Shown here in pieces: positions 1 to 5,822 of a DNA stretch of 5,831 nucleotides; position 1 is the first letter of the stretch; each line of letters starts with the position of its first letter. Origin of the DNA: DATIHT01 sp964348615 (GTDB lineage: Bacteria; Patescibacteriota; Microgenomatia; Curtissbacterales; GWA2-41-24); NCBI GenBank assembly GCA_964348615.1, contig CAYGDE010000039.1, positions 1-5,831 of the forward strand, in the 5' to 3' direction. The notes beneath the pieces were generated by a model. The model saw only the letters and a list, made by a program, of their open reading frames with translations. It had not been told where the DNA came from and did not search any database. The translations under genes and the position numbers were made by a program.

Positions 1-61
1 GAATATTTGCAATGAATTTTGGAAGTGGAACGTGGATTTTCGCGGGCAATTTTAATTTCAT
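1..61 (-). CDS. possible 5' end of a partial gene running off the left edge
   Basis: On the minus strand an ATG at 61-59 opens a frame with no stop for 20 codons up to the window edge. The peptide begins MKLKLPAKIHVPLP, a reasonable protein start, but is too short to assign to a family. It follows the stop of the STT3-like gene by 27 bases on the same strand, so the two could be cotranscribed. There is no convincing Shine-Dalgarno site; the bases before the ATG are A-rich (AATAAGAAA). The alternative is the tail of a plus-strand gene: one plus frame stays open from base 2 to a TAA at 53-55, another from base 3 to a TAA at 78-80. Sixty bases cannot decide between these. Confidence 0.33.
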   Translation of the reverse strand, partial: MKLKLPAKIHVPLPKFIANI

Positions 62-88
62 TTTCTTATTTGAATTCTAATTGATTAT

Positions 89-1522
89 TTAAAAAAGATC
101 GAGGTGGAAAATTACCATGTTTTCATCTCGAAAGACTTCTTTTAGGCGGGGATCTGCAAAAGCTTTTGTTAAAAATGGTTTGTTTTGCAGATCCCAAACG
201 ATGTAATTTGCACCAAAATGCCTATTAATTGTTTGGGCAACATTTTCTACCTCACCTTGCTTCAAAAGCAGCCAAATGGCAAGCTTTTCTGGGCTAGTTC
301 TATAAAGGAAACTTAAGTCAAGACCAATCGTGTAGGTATTGTGGGTATTTTCAAAAAATAATGGGCCAAAATCGGCATAGTCATGAAATACTAATGAACC
401 TTTCGGCGTGTGGCTTTTTAGAAATAGTGCTGCGTTTTCCACCCTATTTGCTGGCGGGAAAAATGAAGTTAGGGTTTTAACTTCTGCAACAGTATATATA
501 CATAGGAATATCGTTATTGTCGCGGCGGAAATAGTGAAATACCGGCGATTTCTAATATTTGCGACAAATGGTGCTGTCGCGACTGCACAAAAAATGGTCG
601 CAAATACCGGAAAGTATTCAACGAAACGTTGATACCTTAAAAACATAACACCGGTTAGCGCACACATGCCTAACAAAAATATATTTTCTACGGTGAAACG
701 CCTTGATTTAAAAACGGCTGCTATACCTGCAAACGTTAATAAAAAACCCAAACCTCCATGTCTTAGGATTAAAACCGGCGGATAGGGTTCCCACTCCGCA
801 ATACCTATCGGTATGTTTTGATGCAAAAACTTGTCGCTTAAATTATAAAAAAGAAAAGTCAGGTCTTTGGGGAAATATGGATTAACAACCAGTCCTAACA
901 AAATACCAACTGTAATATATATTGGCACCTTCAGCTGCCAGCGGTGTTTCGCGATTTTAAAAGCTGCTACATAAATTCCTGCAATAACTATCAATATTGG
1001 ATAACCCGAATAGAGCCATACATAAGTCAAAGATGTTAAAATAAGCCACTTATAGCGCTGTTTTAGAATGAGGGAAATGGAGACAAGTATCCAGGCGAGC
1101 GACAGTGATGGCTCACGAAGCATGCTCATTCTGTAAACTAAACCTGCGGATGAACCAAAAATTAAAATAGTCCAGAGTGGCCAAAACGGGACTTTTTGCG
1201 AGCGTATTAAAAAACCTGCCGACAAAAGGGCAAGGCTTGCAAAAACTACCGCAGCGATTTTGCCTCCTAGTATTAGATTGCCTTGCGCAAAAGGAATTAG
1301 CAGTACATGGAATAGCCAGTGCAGATCAAAAAAATTCTGCTCAGACAACACTGTTTGCGGCAGCCACACAAAATTGGGTGTTAAGTCTTGACTGGAACGC
1401 ATAATTTGTGCCATTTTAATGTGATAATAACTATCAAAATCTACAAGTTTATTTGGGGCGCCGAGCTGTACTATGCTAAATAGGGTGATGACAATAAAAC
1501 TTAGGATGGATACGATTATCAT
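89..1522 (-). CDS. STT3-like GT-C membrane glycosyltransferase, short form (477 aa)
   Basis: Predicted polytopic inner-membrane protein of the GT-C superfamily. It probably transfers a sugar or oligosaccharide from a polyprenyl carrier on the outer face of the membrane. TM1 (about residues 2-20) is followed by D28-F-D30-S-Y-Y-H34, matching the DxDxYYH first-loop motif of STT3/AglB/PglB (GT66) enzymes. D66-x-H68-W and H72 follow. About ten more hydrophobic segments run to roughly 348, with REP at 136-138, NPYFP at 214-218, EWEPYP at 243-248 and RYQRFVEYFP at 296-305. A soluble tail (about 355-477) holds HDYADFGPLFF (380-390) and a GLDLSFLY stretch (400-407). This combination recalls uncharacterised GT-C proteins common in candidate-phyla bacteria. 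True oligosaccharyltransferases are much longer and carry WWDYG, which is not seen here, so the reaction is uncertain. The ATG at 1522 is the only sensible start, because an in-frame TAG lies at 1528-1526, with one codon between. The gene diverges from the TMTC-like gene across 20 bases. Confidence 0.85.
   Translation of the reverse strand: MIIVSILSFIVITLFSIVQLGAPNKLVDFDSYYHIKMAQIMRSSQDLTPNFVWLPQTVLSEQNFFDLHWLFHVLLIPFAQGNLILGGKIAAVVFASLALLSAGFLIRSQKVPFWPLWTILIFGSSAGLVYRMSMLREPSLSLAWILVSISLILKQRYKWLILTSLTYVWLYSGYPILIVIAGIYVAAFKIAKHRWQLKVPIYITVGILLGLVVNPYFPKDLTFLFYNLSDKFLHQNIPIGIAEWEPYPPVLILRHGGLGFLLTFAGIAAVFKSRRFTVENIFLLGMCALTGVMFLRYQRFVEYFPVFATIFCAVATAPFVANIRNRRYFTISAATITIFLCIYTVAEVKTLTSFFPPANRVENAALFLKSHTPKGSLVFHDYADFGPLFFENTHNTYTIGLDLSFLYRTSPEKLAIWLLLKQGEVENVAQTINRHFGANYIVWDLQNKPFLTKAFADPRLKEVFRDENMVIFHLDLF
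1488..1516 (+). promoter_or_regulatory. candidate sigma-70-type promoter for the TMTC-like gene
   Basis: ATGACA (1488-1493, five of six matches to TTGACA) and TACGAT (1511-1516, four of six matches to TATAAT) are separated by exactly 17 bases. Transcription would start near 1523, giving a leader of about 20 bases before the ATG at 1543. The promoter lies wholly inside the first codons of the divergent gene. The gap between the genes is only 20 bases, so some promoter must lie in coding DNA. The match is by eye only. Confidence 0.35.
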
Positions 1523-1537
1523 TTGCTAGTTTTTAAC

Positions 1538-1543
1538 AATATA
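1538..1543 (-). promoter_or_regulatory. possible -10 box for the STT3-like gene
   Basis: Read on the minus strand, 1543-1538 is TATATT, five of six matches to TATAAT. The start point would be about 8-10 bases before the ATG at 1522, so the transcript would be nearly leaderless. No good -35 hexamer lies at the usual distance; the best is TTTAAT at 17 bases, three of six. The box touches the first base of the TMTC-like start codon, so the two promoters would face each other back to back. Confidence 0.2.
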
Positions 1544-3705
1544 TGGGTTTTTGGAAACTAATTAAAGAGACAAAAATACAAGTTGCACTGATTGTGCTTT
1601 TGACGTTAATTGTTTTTGCCAATTCCCTTTTTAATAACTTTGTCTGGGACGACCATTTGTTTTTGGAAACATGGCCAGATATTCAAACATTCAACATAAA
1701 GGGTATTTTTGGCGGATCCGCACCGCAAGAGCAGGGGAATGTGTATAGGCCTGTAAGGGGCGTATTATGGGCGCTTTCCTTTAGATTATTTGGTACTAAT
1801 CCGTTTTGGTATCACTTACAAGCCCTTTTGATACATTTGGGGGCAACGGTTCTGGTGTATTTGATAACAACGCAATTAGTAGGTAGTAGGTTGTGGGTAG
1901 CGGGTAGTAGTAAAGAAAAGTCTACAAACTATCAACTACAAGCGAAGCGGAGCGAGCGAACTACCAACTATTTGCCTTTTATCGTAGCTTTGATCTTTGG
2001 TCTGCATCCTATCCATACAGAAACTATTAATTATGTTTCGACAAGCATGGAAACATGGGGTTCCCTAATGATGTTTGCATCTTTCGCGTTTTACCTTTAT
2101 ATGCGAATACAAGCAATCGAAAAACATTTAGACACTAATACTGTCTTACTCTTGAGGGTGGGGTCGGTTGTGTTGGCCACGTTGGCGTTTTTTACGTATG
2201 AGATGACTTTAACTTTGCCTTTAATTTTGGTCTTGGCTGAGATTTATGCGAATAAAGTACGAATTACTAAACGAATGTATGCGAATGTTTCGCCTTATTT
2301 TGCGGCTGCAGGTATTTTTATATTTATTAGGGTAGCTATGATGGGTATTTTTTCGCGCACGGATTATTTGGGCTATAGCTTTTATCATACGATGCTTGTG
2401 ATGGTTAAAGTTATAGTGCGATATATTATGTTACTTTTTGTGCCATACAACCAAACGGCAATTCACAACTTGGTTGGGGATTTTCCTTCTTCAATGATCC
2501 CTTACGACAAACTAGATCCAATACTTTCGCAAACGATTTTTGATTTGCCGGTTTTGGCAGCGATTTTGGTTATTGGGTTATTGGGTGTTTGGGCATTTAG
2601 GTATCGAGAACAATTTCCGCTGGCATCTTTCGGGGTTTTGTGGTTTTTTATCACCCTTTTGCCGGTTTCTTATATTATTCCCCATGGCGGGGCGATGGCG
2701 GAAAAGTATTTGTATATACCTTCGTTTGGGTTAATCTTGGCAGCAATCTTCTTACTATTCGAATTTTATGCGAATGTAAAACGAATAAATCCGAATAATA
2801 AAATAGTCGGCCAGGTGTTGATTTATCTTGGGGTTGCTCTGATGGTGTTTTACGGTGTATCGACTGTTGTTAGAAACAGGGTTTGGAAAAACGACATTAC
2901 TTTGTTTTCTGATGTTGTTGCCAAATCGCCAAATAACCTGCTTGCAAATTATACTTTGGGGATTTGGTTGGGAAAGATTGGGGATTTGGAGAGTGCAAAG
3001 CAGTATTATTTGCACTCAATCGACCTTGCATATGAATTTTGGGAAGCAAGGTTTAATCTGGCAAATGTTTTTGTGCGTTTGGGTGATTTTGAAAAGGCAG
3101 CTGAGCAATACAAGTTAATAACTGAGATTAATCCTAACAACCGGGCTGCTTCTAATATTCTTTCAAATTTGGATTTGATAAAAGAAAGTTCACCTTCGGC
3201 ACAAGGTGAGCAGCTGTTTGCCAGCTATAAAGCTTATGATGGGGTGAGCTTTATGTTTCCGGCAGCGTGGACTGTGGCCGATGCTTACAGCGTTGTTGGC
3301 GAGGCTAATAAGGCTTCTGAGCCACCAGAAAGGGAAGGCACTGTGCTTACAGATGCCCAAGGAGTTTTTAAAGTTAGAATTAAGGCTGAAACCCTGACTG
3401 GTCTTTCTAACAAAGACGAGAAAATTCGGGATGAGGCGATTAAGAAATATTTAAATAGCGAGCCTGAAACCGGGACAATTGTGCAGGAGGGGCTTGCCCA
3501 GGTGCCTAATTTTAAATTAGCCTGGGTAAAAGTTTGGGAAAGGGATGATGTGGGTGCCGATGGTTCAAAAGGTGTGCTTAAACTAATGCAGTTTTTTCTG
3601 TTTGGAGAAAATAAGGCGGTTAAAGTGCTTGTGTACCCCACAGATTCACACCAGATGGGTCTTTTTGATGCTGTTTTGGGCAGTATTAAATTGGATGAAA
3701 AGTAG
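1543..3705 (+). CDS. TMTC-like GT-C glycosyltransferase with TPR repeats and PsbP/DUF1795-like C-terminal domain
   Basis: Predicted membrane glycosyltransferase resembling TMTC proteins, which in animals are O-mannosyltransferases (GT105) using a dolichyl-phosphate sugar. Bacterial relatives are mostly uncharacterised. After TM1 (about 12-30) comes FVWDD with D36-D37, the likely catalytic acidic pair, then YRPV (68-71), H91, H98, GLHPIHTE (153-160), E220, and AEKYLYIPS (386-394), equivalent to the family's ERYLYLPS. Roughly a dozen membrane segments end near 440. RNRVWKNDITLF then leads into TPR-type repeats (about 449-535; LGKIGDLESA and LGDFEKAAEQY are typical). A linker and a soluble domain (about 560-720) follow, with YDGVSFMFPAAW early and FDAVLGSIKL at the end, a PsbP/Mog1-like pattern. 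ATG 1543 is the first start after an in-frame TAA at 1534-1536; no Shine-Dalgarno site is visible. Residues 111-144 are encoded by a palindromic DNA element, and other loops carry NCGAAT repeats. The end overlaps the convergent YfhO gene by 60 bases. The sugar donor and acceptor are unknown. Confidence 0.88.
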   Translation: MGFWKLIKETKIQVALIVLLTLIVFANSLFNNFVWDDHLFLETWPDIQTFNIKGIFGGSAPQEQGNVYRPVRGVLWALSFRLFGTNPFWYHLQALLIHLGATVLVYLITTQLVGSRLWVAGSSKEKSTNYQLQAKRSERTTNYLPFIVALIFGLHPIHTETINYVSTSMETWGSLMMFASFAFYLYMRIQAIEKHLDTNTVLLLRVGSVVLATLAFFTYEMTLTLPLILVLAEIYANKVRITKRMYANVSPYFAAAGIFIFIRVAMMGIFSRTDYLGYSFYHTMLVMVKVIVRYIMLLFVPYNQTAIHNLVGDFPSSMIPYDKLDPILSQTIFDLPVLAAILVIGLLGVWAFRYREQFPLASFGVLWFFITLLPVSYIIPHGGAMAEKYLYIPSFGLILAAIFLLFEFYANVKRINPNNKIVGQVLIYLGVALMVFYGVSTVVRNRVWKNDITLFSDVVAKSPNNLLANYTLGIWLGKIGDLESAKQYYLHSIDLAYEFWEARFNLANVFVRLGDFEKAAEQYKLITEINPNNRAASNILSNLDLIKESSPSAQGEQLFASYKAYDGVSFMFPAAWTVADAYSVVGEANKASEPPEREGTVLTDAQGVFKVRIKAETLTGLSNKDEKIRDEAIKKYLNSEPETGTIVQEGLAQVPNFKLAWVKVWERDDVGADGSKGVLKLMQFFLFGENKAVKVLVYPTDSHQMGLFDAVLGSIKLDEK
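1873..1974. repeat. in-frame palindromic element made of degenerate 7-base repeats
   Basis: Five heptads resembling GGTAGTA run from 1875 to 1909 (starts 1875, 1882, 1889, 1896, 1903). After an A-rich spacer, heptads of the opposite orientation (CTAYMAA type) start at 1922, 1929 and 1936. An AGCGA-AGCGG-AGCGA core lies at 1940-1954, and inverted heptads resume at 1961 and 1968. The outer arms 1873-1890 and 1957-1974 are complementary at 14 of 18 positions. The inner arms 1883-1900 and 1922-1939 match at 13 of 18. The element spans 102 bases, exactly 34 codons, and encodes Q111 to L144, a polar, basic stretch between two hydrophobic helices. Related TMTC proteins usually have a short loop here, so it looks inserted. 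No second copy exists in this window, so mobility is inferred only. Confidence 0.7.
2248..2286. repeat. cluster of four NCGAAT hexamers at helical spacing
   Basis: NCGAAT occurs at 2248, 2259, 2271 and 2281, with spacings of 11, 12 and 10 bases. The first and last copies lie within the 9-mer TATGCGAAT. The cluster encodes YANKVRITKRMYANV (235-249), a basic loop between two predicted membrane helices. The frame is preserved although copies are read in different codon phases. Confidence 0.5.
2759..2796. repeat. second cluster of four NCGAAT hexamers
   Basis: NCGAAT occurs at 2759, 2770, 2781 and 2791, with spacings of 11, 11 and 10 bases. TATGCGAAT recurs at 2767-2775. The cluster encodes FEFYANVKRINPNN (406-419), a polar basic loop just before the last membrane helix of the TMTC-like protein. 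CGAAT is read here in all three codon phases (TTC GAA TTT, GCG AAT, CGA ATA), which argues for a DNA-level repeat. Confidence 0.5.
3190..3209. repeat. perfect 7-bp inverted repeat in the TPR-to-tail linker
   Basis: TCACCTT (3190-3196) and AAGGTGA (3203-3209) are perfect inverted repeats around a 6-base loop, CGGCAC. It falls in codons for the Ser/Gln-rich linker (about 549-557) joining the TPR repeats to the C-terminal domain. No T-tract follows, so it is not an intrinsic terminator. Confidence 0.35.
3646..3705. other. 60-base tail-to-tail overlap of two coding regions
   Basis: The TMTC-like gene ends with TAG at 3703-3705 on the plus strand. The YfhO-family gene ends with TGA at 3648-3646 on the minus strand. 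The shared DNA encodes the last 19 residues of each protein: the end of the final helix and basic tail (SIKKTHLV) of the YfhO-like protein, and the closing FDAVLGSIKL region of the other. Neither gene has a private terminator here. Confidence 0.85.
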
Positions 3706-5784
3706 GCTAACAAGCAAGATTAGGCTTGTGCCGATTGTTATTGTCGCGCCAATTTTGAAGCTTTTAGGGGCGTAGAGAAAAGTAATTTGGTGTTTCCCTT
3801 GTTCCAAAACAACTGCTCTTTGGTTGATATTGGCTGCTAAAATTTCCACTTCCTTACCGTCTACGTATGCTTTCCAGCCGGGGTAGTATGAATCTGCAAG
3901 CACTAATATGCCTCCACCGTTTGTTTGAGCATCAATTTCGACTTTTTGGTTGGAGTAGCTTTTAATTTCAGCGCTTCCGCTTTTGGTGTTGAAGCCCCTT
4001 TTTTCTATTGGTTTTTCCAAAAGTACGGTTTTTGTCAGATTTAATTTCTCCAACAGACTTATTTTAAATTGTCCGTTTTCAAAATCTATAAGCTCCCAAG
4101 ATGTTGCAATAAACACTCTTGGTAAGACTGAGGTGTTTTGGTATATATAATATGAAGGATCAGTATTGCTTTTAAAAACCAACTCAAGATTTTCACCTTT
4201 TATTTCATACGGGAATAGAAAATATTTGACATTTGTTACGTCTAATATTTTTTTTGCAACTTCTGCGGGGTATTTGTTGATAATGTCGCCTAGAAATTGT
4301 TGCCTTTGCGTTTGGATAATGCCATAATTTGCAACATGGTCAATTGCAAAAAGACTGTTGTAATTGGGTGTGAGTGCTTCTAGATAGGTTAAATAATTAT
4401 CGCTGTTTTCCTTCCAGCCTTTTTTTAAAAAATGCTCGTTCCAGATTTTTTCATTACCTACTGCCCAGATGCGGAAAATTGAGTTATCCGCTTTTACAAA
4501 ATTAGCAGTTTGTGGTGGGGTAAGCCATTTGTCGGTTTCACCCCTGAGATGATAATTTATTGCAAAATAAAATAGGTCGCATAGTGTGAAGGTGAGAATA
4601 GCCAGGATGAGAAGCTGCTTTTTTGTGCCATCAATTTTTCTTTCGAGTCTGTTAAAACCGAAAGCTGCAAGAATGCTTATGGCAAAAGCTGCAAAAACAA
4701 TTGCGCGTGCAGGCACCCTAAAAAGGGAAAAAGGAGGGAAATTATAAAGTAAAAAAGTCGGAGTATACTTGCCTAACATGAGAAGAGTGGAGATTATAAG
4801 AATGACTACGAAGATAATGGTGTATTTGTTTTTTTTGCTTAAAGTAATTAGGGCAAAACATGCAAGCAAAAGTGGAATTATTCCCACATAGCCTGTGTTT
4901 TCCCAAAAAATGCCCCAATTTTCGGAAAATTTAGGGTAAGTGCCTACTCTTGGATCTCCAAGTAAATAGGGGTTTAAAAACGTGATTAGGTGCTTTGGAG
5001 GGTAAGGGTATTTCTTAATTTCTTCTTGAGAGAGGCCGTTTTGTCTGGTGGAGATTTGAGTGAGTTCCCAGTTCGGCAATAGCTGGATTGCGCCGATTAA
5101 AAAGCCGGCAGCAATTGCAAGTATTAAAAAGACTGCTATTTTAAGCCGGTGTTTTTCTTCTTTTAAGCGTATCAGCGAGTATATGGCAAGCGCGATTGTG
5201 CTGTAGAGAACTATTTGATAAAAGCCGGCAAGGATTTGTAGGCCAAGGGTGAAGATAAAAAGTATTAAGACGTAAGCCTTTTTGCGCTGAATGTAGGTCT
5301 CTAGCAAATAAAGTTCGAGTGGGAAAAAAGATAATGTTTGGACAAGCGGGAAGTGGACTATTTGGGTAATCATTACACTCGAAAAGGTGAAACTAACAGA
5401 AGCTAAAAAAGAGGAATATTTAGATAGTTTGACTGATTGGCAATAGAGATAGGTGAATATTGCACAAATTAAAAAGGAAAAAGCCAGAAGAAGATTAAAT
5501 GCTAAAGGGGCTGGCAGCAGATAGAACGCCAGAATGTTTATTGGATTAAAATAACCGGTGATTGTTCCAACTTGAGGAAATCCGGTTGCGACTTGAGGAT
5601 TCCAGAGAGGGAGTTGGTGGTTTTTGAGTGATTCTGAAAGAAAATAATACGATGGATATCCTGACATTAAAATGTCGCTTAAGCCAAAGTCTGGGGTGAC
5701 AAAGAATTCCTTACCTGTAAGTGTTTTGCCAAATAACAAACATACTAAGATTGTGAGAATTATAAAAGGGACAATTTTTGCCAT
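3646..5784 (-). CDS. YfhO-family polytopic membrane protein, putative GT-C glycosyltransferase
   Basis: Member of the bacterial YfhO family (PF09586-type). YfhO in Bacillus and the related GtlB in Listeria take part in lipoteichoic-acid glycosylation, using polyprenyl-linked sugar outside the membrane. From the ATG at 5784 the protein has 712 residues. TM1 (about 4-20) is followed by a first loop with D32 and D37, then LPLWNP (58-63), GFP (68-70) and NPINIL (80-85), all family hallmarks. About ten more helices run to the middle of the protein, followed by a soluble extracytoplasmic region. Near the end, DSYYPGWKAYVDG (about 631-643), a QRAVVLEQGKH stretch and FLYAPKSFKIG precede a final helix and basic tail, as expected for the family. 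An in-frame TTG at 5793 would add three residues (MLQ) directly after an in-frame TGA at 5796-5794. ATG 5784 is preferred because the candidate -10 box covers the TTG. The stop overlaps the convergent TMTC-like gene. This organism's acceptor may not be a teichoic acid. Confidence 0.88.
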   Translation of the reverse strand: MAKIVPFIILTILVCLLFGKTLTGKEFFVTPDFGLSDILMSGYPSYYFLSESLKNHQLPLWNPQVATGFPQVGTITGYFNPINILAFYLLPAPLAFNLLLAFSFLICAIFTYLYCQSVKLSKYSSFLASVSFTFSSVMITQIVHFPLVQTLSFFPLELYLLETYIQRKKAYVLILFIFTLGLQILAGFYQIVLYSTIALAIYSLIRLKEEKHRLKIAVFLILAIAAGFLIGAIQLLPNWELTQISTRQNGLSQEEIKKYPYPPKHLITFLNPYLLGDPRVGTYPKFSENWGIFWENTGYVGIIPLLLACFALITLSKKNKYTIIFVVILIISTLLMLGKYTPTFLLYNFPPFSLFRVPARAIVFAAFAISILAAFGFNRLERKIDGTKKQLLILAILTFTLCDLFYFAINYHLRGETDKWLTPPQTANFVKADNSIFRIWAVGNEKIWNEHFLKKGWKENSDNYLTYLEALTPNYNSLFAIDHVANYGIIQTQRQQFLGDIINKYPAEVAKKILDVTNVKYFLFPYEIKGENLELVFKSNTDPSYYIYQNTSVLPRVFIATSWELIDFENGQFKISLLEKLNLTKTVLLEKPIEKRGFNTKSGSAEIKSYSNQKVEIDAQTNGGGILVLADSYYPGWKAYVDGKEVEILAANINQRAVVLEQGKHQITFLYAPKSFKIGATITIGTSLILLVSLLFIQFNTAQNSIKKTHLV

Positions 5785-5792
5785 TTGAAGCA

Positions 5793-5822
5793 ATCATAGT
5801 CGAAATTCACCCTATGTTACAA
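5793..5822 (-). promoter_or_regulatory. candidate promoter for the YfhO-family gene
   Basis: On the minus strand TTGTAA (5822-5817, four of six matches to TTGACA) and TATGAT (5798-5793, five of six to TATAAT) are 18 bases apart. Transcription would begin near 5786, almost at the ATG at 5784, implying a leaderless or nearly leaderless message. This fits the absence of a Shine-Dalgarno site before that ATG. Assigned by eye. Confidence 0.33.

Noticed and set aside
561..580. Inverted repeat GCGACA, 8-base loop, TGTCGC
   Set aside because: It is a 6-base stem inside coding DNA with no T-tract or repeat copy. It is not distinguishable from chance.
408..632. Plus-strand open frame of 74 codons
   Set aside because: It is antisense to the well-supported STT3-like gene and shows no recognisable protein features.
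1177..1404. Plus-strand open frame of 75 codons
   Set aside because: It is a shadow of the STT3-like gene on the other strand, without a ribosome site or family resemblance.
1873..1974. CRISPR array or tRNA gene as an explanation for the repeat-rich segment
   Set aside because: The units are 7 bases long with no regular spacers, and no cloverleaf is visible. The frame continues through it as protein.
2564..2597. GGGTTATT/GGGTGTTT tandem-like stretch
   Set aside because: It encodes a normal hydrophobic helix (ILVIGLLGVW), and the low complexity follows from Gly/Leu/Val codons.
2540..3118. Three short open frames (2540-2734 plus, 2755-3015 minus, 2855-3118 plus)
   Set aside because: All lie within the TMTC-like gene, whose frame has intact family motifs throughout. 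The peptides look like off-frame translations.
3285..3713. 142-codon open frame on the minus strand opposite the end of the TMTC-like gene
   Set aside because: Its peptide is Ser/Thr/Pro-rich with no family features, and it lies antisense to a clear coding domain. It also overlaps the start of the real minus-strand YfhO frame.
3710..3729. Inverted repeat ACAAGC, 8-base loop, GCTTGT just after the TMTC-like stop, as a terminator
   Set aside because: The stem is short, no T-run follows on the plus strand, and the site lies within the YfhO coding region. It may be chance.
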